From Cytophagales bacterium (lineage in GTDB: Bacteria; Bacteroidota; Bacteroidia; Cytophagales; Bernardetiaceae), in contig RDZD01000022.1 in NCBI GenBank assembly GCA_004293815.1, positions 21,107 through 85,106 of the forward strand: a stretch of 64,000 nt of DNA, written 5' to 3'. The translations under genes were made by a program, and so were the position numbers. Shown here in pieces: positions 53,479 through 60,642 of the stretch; within the stretch, counting starts at the first letter, position 1; each line of letters starts with the position of its first letter. A model generated the notes under the pieces. That model was not told where the DNA came from. It saw only the letters and a program-made list of their open reading frames with translations, and searched no databases.

Positions 53479-54900
53479 CTAAAGCGGAGAGGATTTATCC
53501 CAAAAGCTAAACGCTATTTTTTTGTTCATGCAGTCGCCATAAGGAATACCATATTTTTCCAAAAGACCCATATCGTCATAAAAGGCATCAATAAGTTGCT
53601 CGCGATCCTCGTAAGCATTGAGTGCTTTCAGGTAAAACTTATCCGCTTCAGCCTCTTTATTCAATACCCAAAAAGTATGCGCCAAACGCATCAGGTCTAT
53701 GCCCTCGGGCGAACTTTTGTCTGTGGCACGCAGCAAATATTTTTGCGCCTTGATAGGAAATCCTTGTTGAAGCTCTATCCAGCCAAGATGTTTTAAGTTC
53801 CAAACGCGTTGGTCGTCGGCCTCTCGCGATTTTAAAAAAAGTCTTTTTGCTTCTTGCCAATTGCCCATTTCTAAGTAGCAGTGGCCTAAATTATCTAAAA
53901 CGATGGCATTACCTGGTATTAGCTCATGGGCTTTTTGATAGTATTTGAGCGCGTTGTCATAGTCAAAAAGTTCTTTGTGGCAGTAAGCAGCACCCTCCCA
54001 CGTTTGAAAGTTGTCTGGACAAAGCTCTGTCAGCCGTTCATAGTCTTCTAATGCTTTTCGGTAGTTGCCTACTTTGCTGGTATTGAAGGCTATTTGCATA
54101 AGCTGCCAATGATTTGCAGGATTCAAGGCATAAGCCTCCTTGTGATAAGTAATAGCTTCATAGTGCTTACCCAAACGCTGTAGACAAAAGCCAATTTGCC
54201 CAATATTCCAAGAGTTGTTGGGATAAAGCTCGTATACTTTTTGGTGAATGGCTAAGGCTTCTTTGTAGCGTGTCAAATGCTGGAGATTAAAACCCAACTG
54301 TCCCATAGTCCAAGCATCGGTAGGCCATAGTTTAAGAGCTTTTTGGTGGTAGTCTACAGCGGCTTCGTAATTGCCTAGTTGTGAGTAACAATCGCCTATC
54401 TGGTTTAGCTCCCACGCATCGTTTTCTTGTTCCACACCGTTTGGTGTTTTGTTGGCCTCTAAGTGATAAGCCAAGGCTAGTTCATAGTCTTTGAGTTTAT
54501 AGTTGCAATAACCTAACTGATTGAGTGTCCAACGATCTGCACCAATAGCTTTGGCAGACTTATAATATCTCAGAGCTTCTTTGTATCGATTCAAGAACGT
54601 AAGGCAGTAACCTGCTTGCTGCCAGTTCCATTTGTTATCGGGATTTATTTCGCTTACTTTTTGATGGCTAAGGAAGGCTTTTTTGTATTTTTTAAGTTTT
54701 TGATAAATCAAGCCTAGCTTGAAGTGTATCCATTCTTCTTCAGGGTGATGCTCAAGTGCCTCAAGCAGTACGTCTATGCTTTTTTGATGTTTTTCTAGTT
54801 GATGATATGCTTCAACGACTTCTTTAATATAGGAAAGTTCCGCAGGCGACTCTTTTAACAGAGGCAAGTAGGTTTTTAGTCTGTCTCGGTAATAGTCCAT
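53479..54900 (-). CDS. TPR-repeat protein
   Basis: 473 residues, no signal peptide or membrane helix. Nearly the whole chain (about 20-440) is a regular array of about a dozen TPRs, many with the W-x-x-x-Q-x-G/A-Y-C consensus (for example DAWELNQIGDCYSQLGNYEAAVDYHQKAL). Repeated Trp and Gln at the first helix give an unusually uniform surface. It is probably a cytoplasmic scaffold; no catalytic domain. A full consensus promoter drives it. Confidence 0.88.
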   Translation of the reverse strand: MDYYRDRLKTYLPLLKESPAELSYIKEVVEAYHQLEKHQKSIDVLLEALEHHPEEEWIHFKLGLIYQKLKKYKKAFLSHQKVSEINPDNKWNWQQAGYCLTFLNRYKEALRYYKSAKAIGADRWTLNQLGYCNYKLKDYELALAYHLEANKTPNGVEQENDAWELNQIGDCYSQLGNYEAAVDYHQKALKLWPTDAWTMGQLGFNLQHLTRYKEALAIHQKVYELYPNNSWNIGQIGFCLQRLGKHYEAITYHKEAYALNPANHWQLMQIAFNTSKVGNYRKALEDYERLTELCPDNFQTWEGAAYCHKELFDYDNALKYYQKAHELIPGNAIVLDNLGHCYLEMGNWQEAKRLFLKSREADDQRVWNLKHLGWIELQQGFPIKAQKYLLRATDKSSPEGIDLMRLAHTFWVLNKEAEADKFYLKALNAYEDREQLIDAFYDDMGLLEKYGIPYGDCMNKKIAFSFWDKSSPL

Positions 54901-54941
54901 AAACGGTTAATGTAAATTCAACTTGATTGGCAATACAGATA

Positions 54942-54972
54942 CAAAATTACATAAAAATACTCTTTTCTACAA
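54942..54972 (-). promoter_or_regulatory. Promoter of the TPR-repeat gene
   Basis: Leftward TTTG box ending at 54970, 20 bases, TAATTTTG (54949-54942). Full consensus; leader of about 35 bases. Confidence 0.75.
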
Positions 54973-55125
54973 ATTGTACTTTCTATGGTCAGAAATTTAG
55001 GATTTTACTAGATAAAAATTCGTAAAACGTCTCGTCTCCGATAGTAACCTCAGAGGCATAATTTGCTCTATTCAAGGTTAGGGCTATTCCAACAAAGATA
55101 AAAAGGTTTTGGGCTTCAATAAGGG

Positions 55126-57372
55126 CTAATCTGCCGTTTTGAGCTTGGCAAAGTTGAGCATAATGGCCTTTTCGCCTACCGTATCAAACTTAATCATGGC
55201 TCTTTTGCCACTTACGCTATCCTCTACACTCAGCACCAGTCCACGCCCAAACTTCAGATGCACAACCTCTAAACCGCTCTTGATGTCTTGAGGGCTGAGC
55301 AGACGACCAGTCTGTTCTTGTTCCGCTGGCAAGGCAGTTTCCACAGAATAAGAAGAGTTATGGCTCTTTTCGCGCTCACGAGCAAAACGGGTCATGTAAC
55401 TTGTGGCAGCAGAGTTCTGGCGCATTTTAGGCACTGAAAATAAATCTTTGTCTATTTCAGACAGAAATCGGCTGGCTTCACAGGGCTTTAGAGAACCAAA
55501 GTAGTAACGCTGGAGCGCATAAGATAGCGTCAATTTGCGTTTGGCGCGTGTTATAGCCACATAAAAGAGTCGACGTTCTTCTTCTAAGTCCGCTCTTGTG
55601 CCTATCATGCGCGAAGACGGAAAGAGCGATTCTTCCATGCCCGGTACATAAACATAATTGAACTCAAGCCCCTTGGCGGCGTGTATAGTCATCAGCGTAA
55701 CGGCCTCTTCGTCTTCTGCAACATCGTCACCGCTTGTGACCAGAGCTATTTGCTGCAAAAAGGCGGGCATAGACTTATCGGGATTGTCGGGGTTGTCGCA
55801 GAATTGCTTCACAGCGTTTAGGAGTTCTTGCACGTTTTCATAACGCGCACGACCTTCTACTGTCTGATCTTCGTGTAGCTCTTTGAGCAAACCAGAGTTT
55901 TTGGCAATAAAAACAGCGGCTTTGTAGGCATCTTTGCTAGCCACTTGCTCTCTAAAGCTTTGCACGAGGAGCGCAAACTCTTTAAGTGCTTTTGTGCCTG
56001 CGGCAGGTAGTTTTAGATATTTATCCACAGCACTTACCACATCCCACAAGGGCAGATTGACCTCCAAAGCGGTTTGTACGAGCTTGTCAATAGAGGTCTG
56101 CCCTATGCCTCGCTTAGGCAGATTTACGATACGCTTGAAAGCTTCTACATCGGCAGAATTGACTGAAAACCTCCAATATGCAGCCAAATCTTTAATCTCT
56201 TTGCGTTGATAAAAAGACAAGCCACCAAAAATTCTGTATTTGATGCCAACGGTTCGTAGAGCCTCCTCCAGCGCACGCGACTGCGCATTGGTACGGTAGA
56301 GAATAGCAAAGTCATTGCTGGTAAGTGATTTATTGACTTTCGTTTCAAAAATAGAGCTGGCAATGAGCCGAGCCTCTTCAGCGTCTGAGGTAGCCTTGAG
56401 TAAATCTATGCGTTCGCCTTGAGGATTTTCTGTCCAAACACGTTTCTTTATCTGGTCGCGATTATGATTAATCACTTCATTGGCAGCTTCTATAATGCTT
56501 TGTGTGGATCGGTAATTTTGTTCTAGTTTAATGGTTTTGAGACTTTTATAATCGCGTTCAAAGTTTAAAATATTGCGAATATCAGCACCTCTAAAGGCAT
56601 AAATACTTTGAGCGTCATCGCCCACCACGCAAATATTTCTGTGTTTGTTGGCTAAGCGTCTCAAAATGAGATATTGAGAAAGGTTAGTATCCTGAAACTC
56701 ATCTACCAAAACATACTGAAATTTATTCTGATATTTTTCTGCTGCTTCGGGGTGATTTTTAAATAAAACATTGGTTTGCAGCAATAAATCATCAAAATCC
56801 ATGGCATTGGCACTTTTACAGCGTCGCACGTATTCAGCATAAACCCGTCCAAACTCAGGCCGTTGTGCTAGGCGGTCTTCCTCGCGGTAGCCTTCATTTT
56901 GGGCGTAGGCGGTATGCGTTACAAGATTGTTTTTACAGTTAGAAATCCTGTTGAGAAGGTTATTGGCGTTGTATTTCTTATCGTCTAGTGCAAAATCTTT
57001 GATGATACTTTTGAGCAAAGATTTTGAGTCATCTGTGTCATAAATGGTGAAGTTTGAATCATAGCCTATGAGCTGTGATTCTATGCGGAGAATTCTGGCA
57101 AAAATGGAGTGAAAAGTTCCCATCCAAAGCGATTTGGCCTCTGTGCCCACCAGTTCTTCTATTCGCTTTTTCATTTCTCGGGCAGCTTTGTTGGTGAAGG
57201 TGAGCGCAAGAATTTGGTATGGCTCTACTCCATTTTGCAACAAATAAGCTATCCTAAATGTCAAAACGCGTGTTTTACCCGAACCCGCCCCTGCTACCAC
57301 CAAGCAAGGACCTTGTGTGTTTACTACTGCTTCTCGCTGGCTTTCATTGAGTTGGCTTAGGAAGTCATTCAT
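55126..57372 (-). CDS. pcrA: ATP-dependent DNA helicase, UvrD/PcrA type
   Basis: 748 residues of superfamily 1A. Walker A is GAGSGKT at 28-34; Walker B region is VDEFQDTNLSQYL near 222; later motifs are GDDAQSIYAFRGAD, LEQNYRST, TIHAAKGLEFNYVYV and YVAITRAKRKLTLSY. The C-terminal Tudor-like tail is VVHLKFGRGLVLSVEDSVSGKRAMIKF, the part that contacts RNA polymerase in PcrA/UvrD. 3'-5' helicase for repair and displacement of stalled complexes. Promoter at 57420-57450. Confidence 0.96.
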   Translation of the reverse strand: MNDFLSQLNESQREAVVNTQGPCLVVAGAGSGKTRVLTFRIAYLLQNGVEPYQILALTFTNKAAREMKKRIEELVGTEAKSLWMGTFHSIFARILRIESQLIGYDSNFTIYDTDDSKSLLKSIIKDFALDDKKYNANNLLNRISNCKNNLVTHTAYAQNEGYREEDRLAQRPEFGRVYAEYVRRCKSANAMDFDDLLLQTNVLFKNHPEAAEKYQNKFQYVLVDEFQDTNLSQYLILRRLANKHRNICVVGDDAQSIYAFRGADIRNILNFERDYKSLKTIKLEQNYRSTQSIIEAANEVINHNRDQIKKRVWTENPQGERIDLLKATSDAEEARLIASSIFETKVNKSLTSNDFAILYRTNAQSRALEEALRTVGIKYRIFGGLSFYQRKEIKDLAAYWRFSVNSADVEAFKRIVNLPKRGIGQTSIDKLVQTALEVNLPLWDVVSAVDKYLKLPAAGTKALKEFALLVQSFREQVASKDAYKAAVFIAKNSGLLKELHEDQTVEGRARYENVQELLNAVKQFCDNPDNPDKSMPAFLQQIALVTSGDDVAEDEEAVTLMTIHAAKGLEFNYVYVPGMEESLFPSSRMIGTRADLEEERRLFYVAITRAKRKLTLSYALQRYYFGSLKPCEASRFLSEIDKDLFSVPKMRQNSAATSYMTRFAREREKSHNSSYSVETALPAEQEQTGRLLSPQDIKSGLEVVHLKFGRGLVLSVEDSVSGKRAMIKFDTVGEKAIMLNFAKLKTAD

Positions 57373-57419
57373 ACAGGGTTTTGTTTTCGTGATGTTTGTT
57401 TTGGGTGGTAGCTAAGGTG

Positions 57420-57450
57420 CAAATATACGAAAAATATTAGTCTTGCCCAA
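57420..57450 (-). promoter_or_regulatory. pcrA promoter
   Basis: Leftward TTG (57450-57448), 20 bases, TATATTTG (57427-57420). Leader of about 40 bases. Confidence 0.75.
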
Positions 57451-58002
57451 GCTTTGCTTTGAAGCTTTTTAAGTGCTGGCTTGTTGTTCAATAGGTAGCC
57501 GCATCAATTGCCGCTTTGGGCGTTCATCATTATCCCAAATTTCTATTAACAATCTTGTAAGGTGTTTTCTCTCAAACAGTGCTTAAATTTAACGCTGCGG
57601 GGGGTTTTGTTCTAGTATTTCTCAAAAAGCTGTCCTTTCCTCACGAGCTTTTGAGCTGGAAATCCCCTTTTGTTTTTTTTTAACTCCAAAATAGCAAAAA
57701 AATCAAGCTTTTCACTAGTTTTTGATTTTTTTAGATGTCAAAGAACTTTTTTTATTCTTGTAATAATACTATTGTGATTGACAATTTGTTTTTTTTAAGA
57801 GAATGTTGTTTCAAGGGATTCCTTTTTTATTGAATAAATGATATAAACATATTTGTATTATTCTTATACATTCGCCGTATCATCGCCGTATCATCACCGT
57901 ATTATCTTCATAGATGCCAGATATTAAAATAATTCAATTAATTATCACCAGTCTTAACTCGTGAGGTAAGGACTTGTTTTTTGTTCTTCATTTGTACTTA
58001 CA
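57451..58002. other. AT-rich non-coding stretch
   Basis: About 550 bases with many stops in all frames and long T runs. It contains an 11-bp tandem repeat (57873-57905) and a short frame of 16 codons from ATG 57914 (MPDIKIIQLIITSLNS). The whole stretch up to 58352 looks like a decayed gene region rather than a regulatory one. Confidence 0.4.
57873..57905. repeat. Three tandem copies of an 11-bp unit
   Basis: CGCCGTATCAT twice, then the variant CACCGTATTAT, head to tail. Confidence 0.85.
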
Positions 58003-58122
58003 GATAGCGTTGTAGGAATTCAAAATAGCATAGTTGGTTGGGCTGGTGCTCAAAATAAAGAAAGTCTAAAAAATAGCTTCTTGCAATTTAAACCAATTAA
58101 TACACCGATTGTAAAATTATAA
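58003..58122 (+). pseudogene. C-terminal remnant of an unknown gene
   Basis: A 39-codon stretch, open up to the TAA at 58120-58122, translates to a protein-like sequence with balanced composition (DSVVGIQNSIVGWAGAQNKE, then SLKNSFLQFKPINTPIVKL). It has no start codon; the frame is closed upstream at 57967-57969. A terminator hairpin follows within eight bases. This fits the tail of a gene whose front has been lost or scrambled. The family is not recognised. Confidence 0.45.
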
Positions 58123-58129
58123 AAACGAG

Positions 58130-58157
58130 AGCCTTACAGCAATGCAGGGCTTCTTTT
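58130..58157 (+). terminator. Terminator after the gene remnant
   Basis: Stem AGCCTT / AGGGCT (one U-G pair) at 58130-58135 and 58146-58151 with a CTTTT tail. It lies just after the remnant's stop codon. Confidence 0.55.
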
Positions 58158-58214
58158 AATCCTACATAAACGTAGCCAAGTTATCCTTCATATTCTTTTT
58201 GGCTTTTTTAATTT

Positions 58215-58247
58215 AAACCTATAAGGTTTTTAAAACCTTATAGGTTT
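58215..58247. repeat. Perfect 16-bp inverted repeat
   Basis: Arms of 16 bases (58215-58230 and 58232-58247) separated by one base, of AACCTATAAGG type. Such palindromes resemble dispersed intergenic elements known in Bacteroidota. Too AT-rich and without a T tail to be a typical terminator. Confidence 0.75.
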
Positions 58248-58352
58248 GGTAGCTAAGATCAAATGAAAGCAATGAAAAGTTTACTTTTTTGCTTTTGTTG
58301 GTATTATTCATCAAGAAGGGTAAAACGATTAAATTTTTAAATCAAAAATAGC

Positions 58353-58963
58353 ATATTCAAACTGATAAAAAGAGGCTTAGCCCTTCTCTGCCTTGTCGTA
58401 TTGTCTCACAAATCACTGGCTCAGCAAAAGTATCTTTACGACAAGAATTTTGTAAAGGACACGCTTTGCCAAGCGGCCTCGGCTATGTCAAATTTCTACG
58501 CAGGTGACCAGTATACTTGTGCGGATAATCCTACAGGTTGGACAGCAATTATAGATTTAGGCAATCCCAAACATAGAAATATATGGGGGTATCAAAGACA
58601 CGCGCTTTTCTACGCTGCATTATCGCTATCATACTTTTATGATTAAAGTTTTTGGTGAAGATAAATGGTTTAAGTACCGAAGAAAGCCCAAACTTGAGTT
58701 TAAGGAGGGGCATATTTATCAATTTTTTCCCGTAACAACCCTTTCCGATTGTTACTATTTTGTACATAACATTGCCATTTTTTATGAAGGAAAGATTCAT
58801 CAAAATTAGTCGCAAGACCAAGAAAAGGATATGGAATCGTAACGGTGCTTATGACGTAGATGGTTTGTACGATTGCGGTATGAATGGCATTCCAGTATCA
58901 GAAAAATACCCACCTAGAGGTAATTACGAGGATATAAAACAATTTGACAGGCTCGCGAGATAG
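58353..58963 (+). pseudogene. Frameshifted gene for a secreted protein
   Basis: Three frames join into one protein of 202 residues if one A is removed from each of two A runs (near 58569-58571 and 58800-58803); 611 bases minus 2 equals 203 codons. The first part encodes a good signal peptide (FKLIKRGLALLCLVVLSHKS, then LAQ), but its start codon is ATA at 58353, not ATG. The mature part has cysteines near TLCQAAS, QYTCADN, LSDCYYF and LYDCGMN. The second frame reads EIYGGIKDTRFSTLHYRYHT and on to FYEGKIHQ; the third reads ISRKTKKRIWNRNGAYDVDG. No family recognised. Either a true pseudogene or two assembly indels. Confidence 0.7.
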
Positions 58964-59055
58964 CTTTCTTGAGAAAAAATCTTGCAGGGGCGACAGGTTC
59001 TGGAAAGAATCCAAACACAGCACCCAAGAAAATTCAAGAATGGACTCAAAAAAAT

Positions 59056-59736
59056 CTACTTCTTCCGCTTTTCCCGTTTGAATTTGAGAGAAGTATTTTT
59101 TGCAATGGTTTCACCTTGCGGCCATGTATCGCGAATATCGGTATTGACAGGCAGAATCTTTATTTTCAAGTCGTTGCGCTTTTCCAAAAGTTTTAGAATG
59201 AATTTGACATCTTTTCGGGTATTTCCGAGCCAAATACACCACGGCAAAATGGCGTAGTAGTCGTATTCGCTCTGTGCAGGGTCTATATTGAGAACAATTC
59301 TCTGGGCATCTTTGTCTGCAATATTGCGGATGTAATGGCTTAAATGATGATCATCCACACTGTCGTAGCTCGTTTTAGGATTTAAGCGCGGAATAAAATC
59401 ATCGAGCTTACCTACACACACCTTTTCGCCGTAAATATCCATCTTATGGCCATACTTATCAAACAAACACAAGCCAGAACTAAATTGGTTATAGAAATTG
59501 AAGGCACCTTGAACTTTAGGAGCAAGCACAGAATCAGCTTCATCGCCGCGCCAAGTGTGCGCCACGTAATGTGTAGCATACTTCTTAGACACTTCCGCCC
59601 ACGACTTCTCAATGCTAGCTGCTGTTTCTAGTTTGGGCTTTTTATAGCCCATTGCCTTCTTTTTGAGGTAGTTTCCACAGGAAACAAAGAACGATGAGAA
59701 CAATAGCAACGGAAAAAATATCTTTAAGGATTTCAT
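59056..59736 (-). CDS. Lipoprotein of unknown function
   Basis: 226 residues from ATG 59736. Lipobox FFVSCG (lipid cysteine about 20), then a Lys-rich linker. The mature domain contains SKKYATHYVAHTWRGDEAD, a central DSVDDHHLSHYIRNIADKDAQRIVLNID and a C-terminal KILPVNTDIRDTWPQGE. Histidine/aspartate clusters (DDHHLSH) could bind metal, but no fold is recognised. It is the leftward neighbour of the secreted protein at 59809 and faces the pseudogene. Confidence 0.68.
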   Translation of the reverse strand: MKSLKIFFPLLLFSSFFVSCGNYLKKKAMGYKKPKLETAASIEKSWAEVSKKYATHYVAHTWRGDEADSVLAPKVQGAFNFYNQFSSGLCLFDKYGHKMDIYGEKVCVGKLDDFIPRLNPKTSYDSVDDHHLSHYIRNIADKDAQRIVLNIDPAQSEYDYYAILPWCIWLGNTRKDVKFILKLLEKRNDLKIKILPVNTDIRDTWPQGETIAKNTSLKFKREKRKK

Positions 59737-59760
59737 GGCTTGCAAGGTTTAAAACTCATG

Positions 59761-59799
59761 AACTGCATAGCCAGCCATTTTTCTGCTGACTATGCAGTT
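59761..59799 (-). terminator. Hairpin after the 59809 gene
   Basis: 10-bp outer stem (AACTGCATAG / CTATGCAGTT) plus an inner CAGC / GCTG stem. The single mismatch is G-U only in the leftward RNA, which fits a terminator for the leftward gene. The T tail in that direction is weak. Confidence 0.6.
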
Positions 59800-59808
59800 T
59801 TTGTTCAA

Positions 59809-60267
59809 TTATCTGGTAAGTGTAATGTTAATGAATCCATCGGATTCTTGCACTGCGTAAGTTCCTGCTTTTAGTAAAAAAGGGCTTTGATAGTTGAGCA
59901 GTGTTAGTAAGTTCTGCGGCAAGTCCCAATCTTCTTCTGTGGTTATTGAAGATTTGCCAGCGAACACCTCTTGGTATAGGGCGGGAGGTATGTCAGTGGC
60001 TTTGTTGATACGCATCACCCACGTATTGGCATTTATAGCACCAACCCCTGCATAAAAGTGTCGTGACCCAGCCGTATGAGAAACTTGAATATTTCCTTTT
60101 AATTCAACGCCACTACATCTGAAGCCAATACCACAAATACAGTTGCATTTCTTTTTGTTCGCCATTACAAAAGAAACCTCGCCACCACCCGTTACTGTTG
60201 TTTGCGAGTAAGCTTGAAAGCTGAGAGTAGATAGCAATAAAAGCAATACAAAAATAGCCTTTTTCAT
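59809..60267 (-). CDS. Small secreted protein
   Basis: 152 residues from ATG 60267 (a TTG two codons up is disfavoured). Signal peptide cut near QAYSQ. The mature part starts with a beta-strand region and a tight cysteine cluster KKCNCICGIGFRC (about 40-52), which could bind metal or form two disulphides. A C-terminal beta region follows (GTYAVQESDGFINITLTR). No family recognised. Its upstream region contains the CAAA/TAAA microsatellite. Confidence 0.65.
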   Translation of the reverse strand: MKKAIFVLLLLLSTLSFQAYSQTTVTGGGEVSFVMANKKKCNCICGIGFRCSGVELKGNIQVSHTAGSRHFYAGVGAINANTWVMRINKATDIPPALYQEVFAGKSSITTEEDWDLPQNLLTLLNYQSPFLLKAGTYAVQESDGFINITLTR

Positions 60268-60339
60268 AATCAAATCGTTTTAAAAGTGATTAAAAATTTA
60301 AGAAAAACGGCTCAAAAATTGCGCGCATGTGAACCTGCA

Positions 60340-60419
60340 CAAACAAACAAACAAACAAACAAACAAACAAACAAATAAATAAATAAATAAATAAACAAAT
60401 AAACAAATAAACAAACAAA
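60340..60419. repeat. Tetranucleotide microsatellite, CAAA/TAAA, 20 units
   Basis: Nine CAAA, five TAAA, then CAAA-TAAA-CAAA-TAAA and two CAAA, all in one 4-bp register. It lies 73 bases upstream of the leftward secreted-protein gene, whose sense strand reads TTTG/TTTA repeats, that is, repeated -33 box-like tetramers. Tracts like this are prone to slippage. Confidence 0.95.
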
Positions 60420-60557
60420 ATTTAACAAAATTTAACATTTATAGTGCATGAAGTATTATGCTTAACTTAGAATTAAAGTTCCAAATCAGAAAGATATCCT
60501 CACTAGACTCAACCTTTAGAGGCTGGGTGCTTGGGCAAGCAAAATTCATTATTCATT

Positions 60558-60591
60558 TTTATCAAGCCCTAGAAAAAAATCGGTAACTTTG
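60558..60591 (+). promoter_or_regulatory. Probable promoter of the caspase-like gene
   Basis: TAACTTTG at 60584-60591, with TTTA 22 bases upstream at 60558-60561. The -7 box is a full match, the -33 box is not. Leader about 45 bases. Confidence 0.45.
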
Positions 60592-60642
60592 CAGGCTCAA
60601 AATTTTAGCCGTTTAGTTTTTTGTACAAAATAAGGGTTTGAC

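Larger units (their letters stand above)
60268..60642. other. Intergenic region with microsatellite between divergent genes
   Basis: 375 bases. It holds the 80-bp tetranucleotide tract (60340-60419), a 10-bp tandem duplication CAAAATTTAA twice (60416-60435), and a likely promoter for the caspase-like gene near 60558-60591. No frame is convincing. Confidence 0.6.

Noticed and set aside
58969..59257. Two rightward frames of 75 and 91 codons
   Set aside because: Mostly antisense to the lipoprotein gene at 59056-59736; the short front part shows no protein-like pattern.
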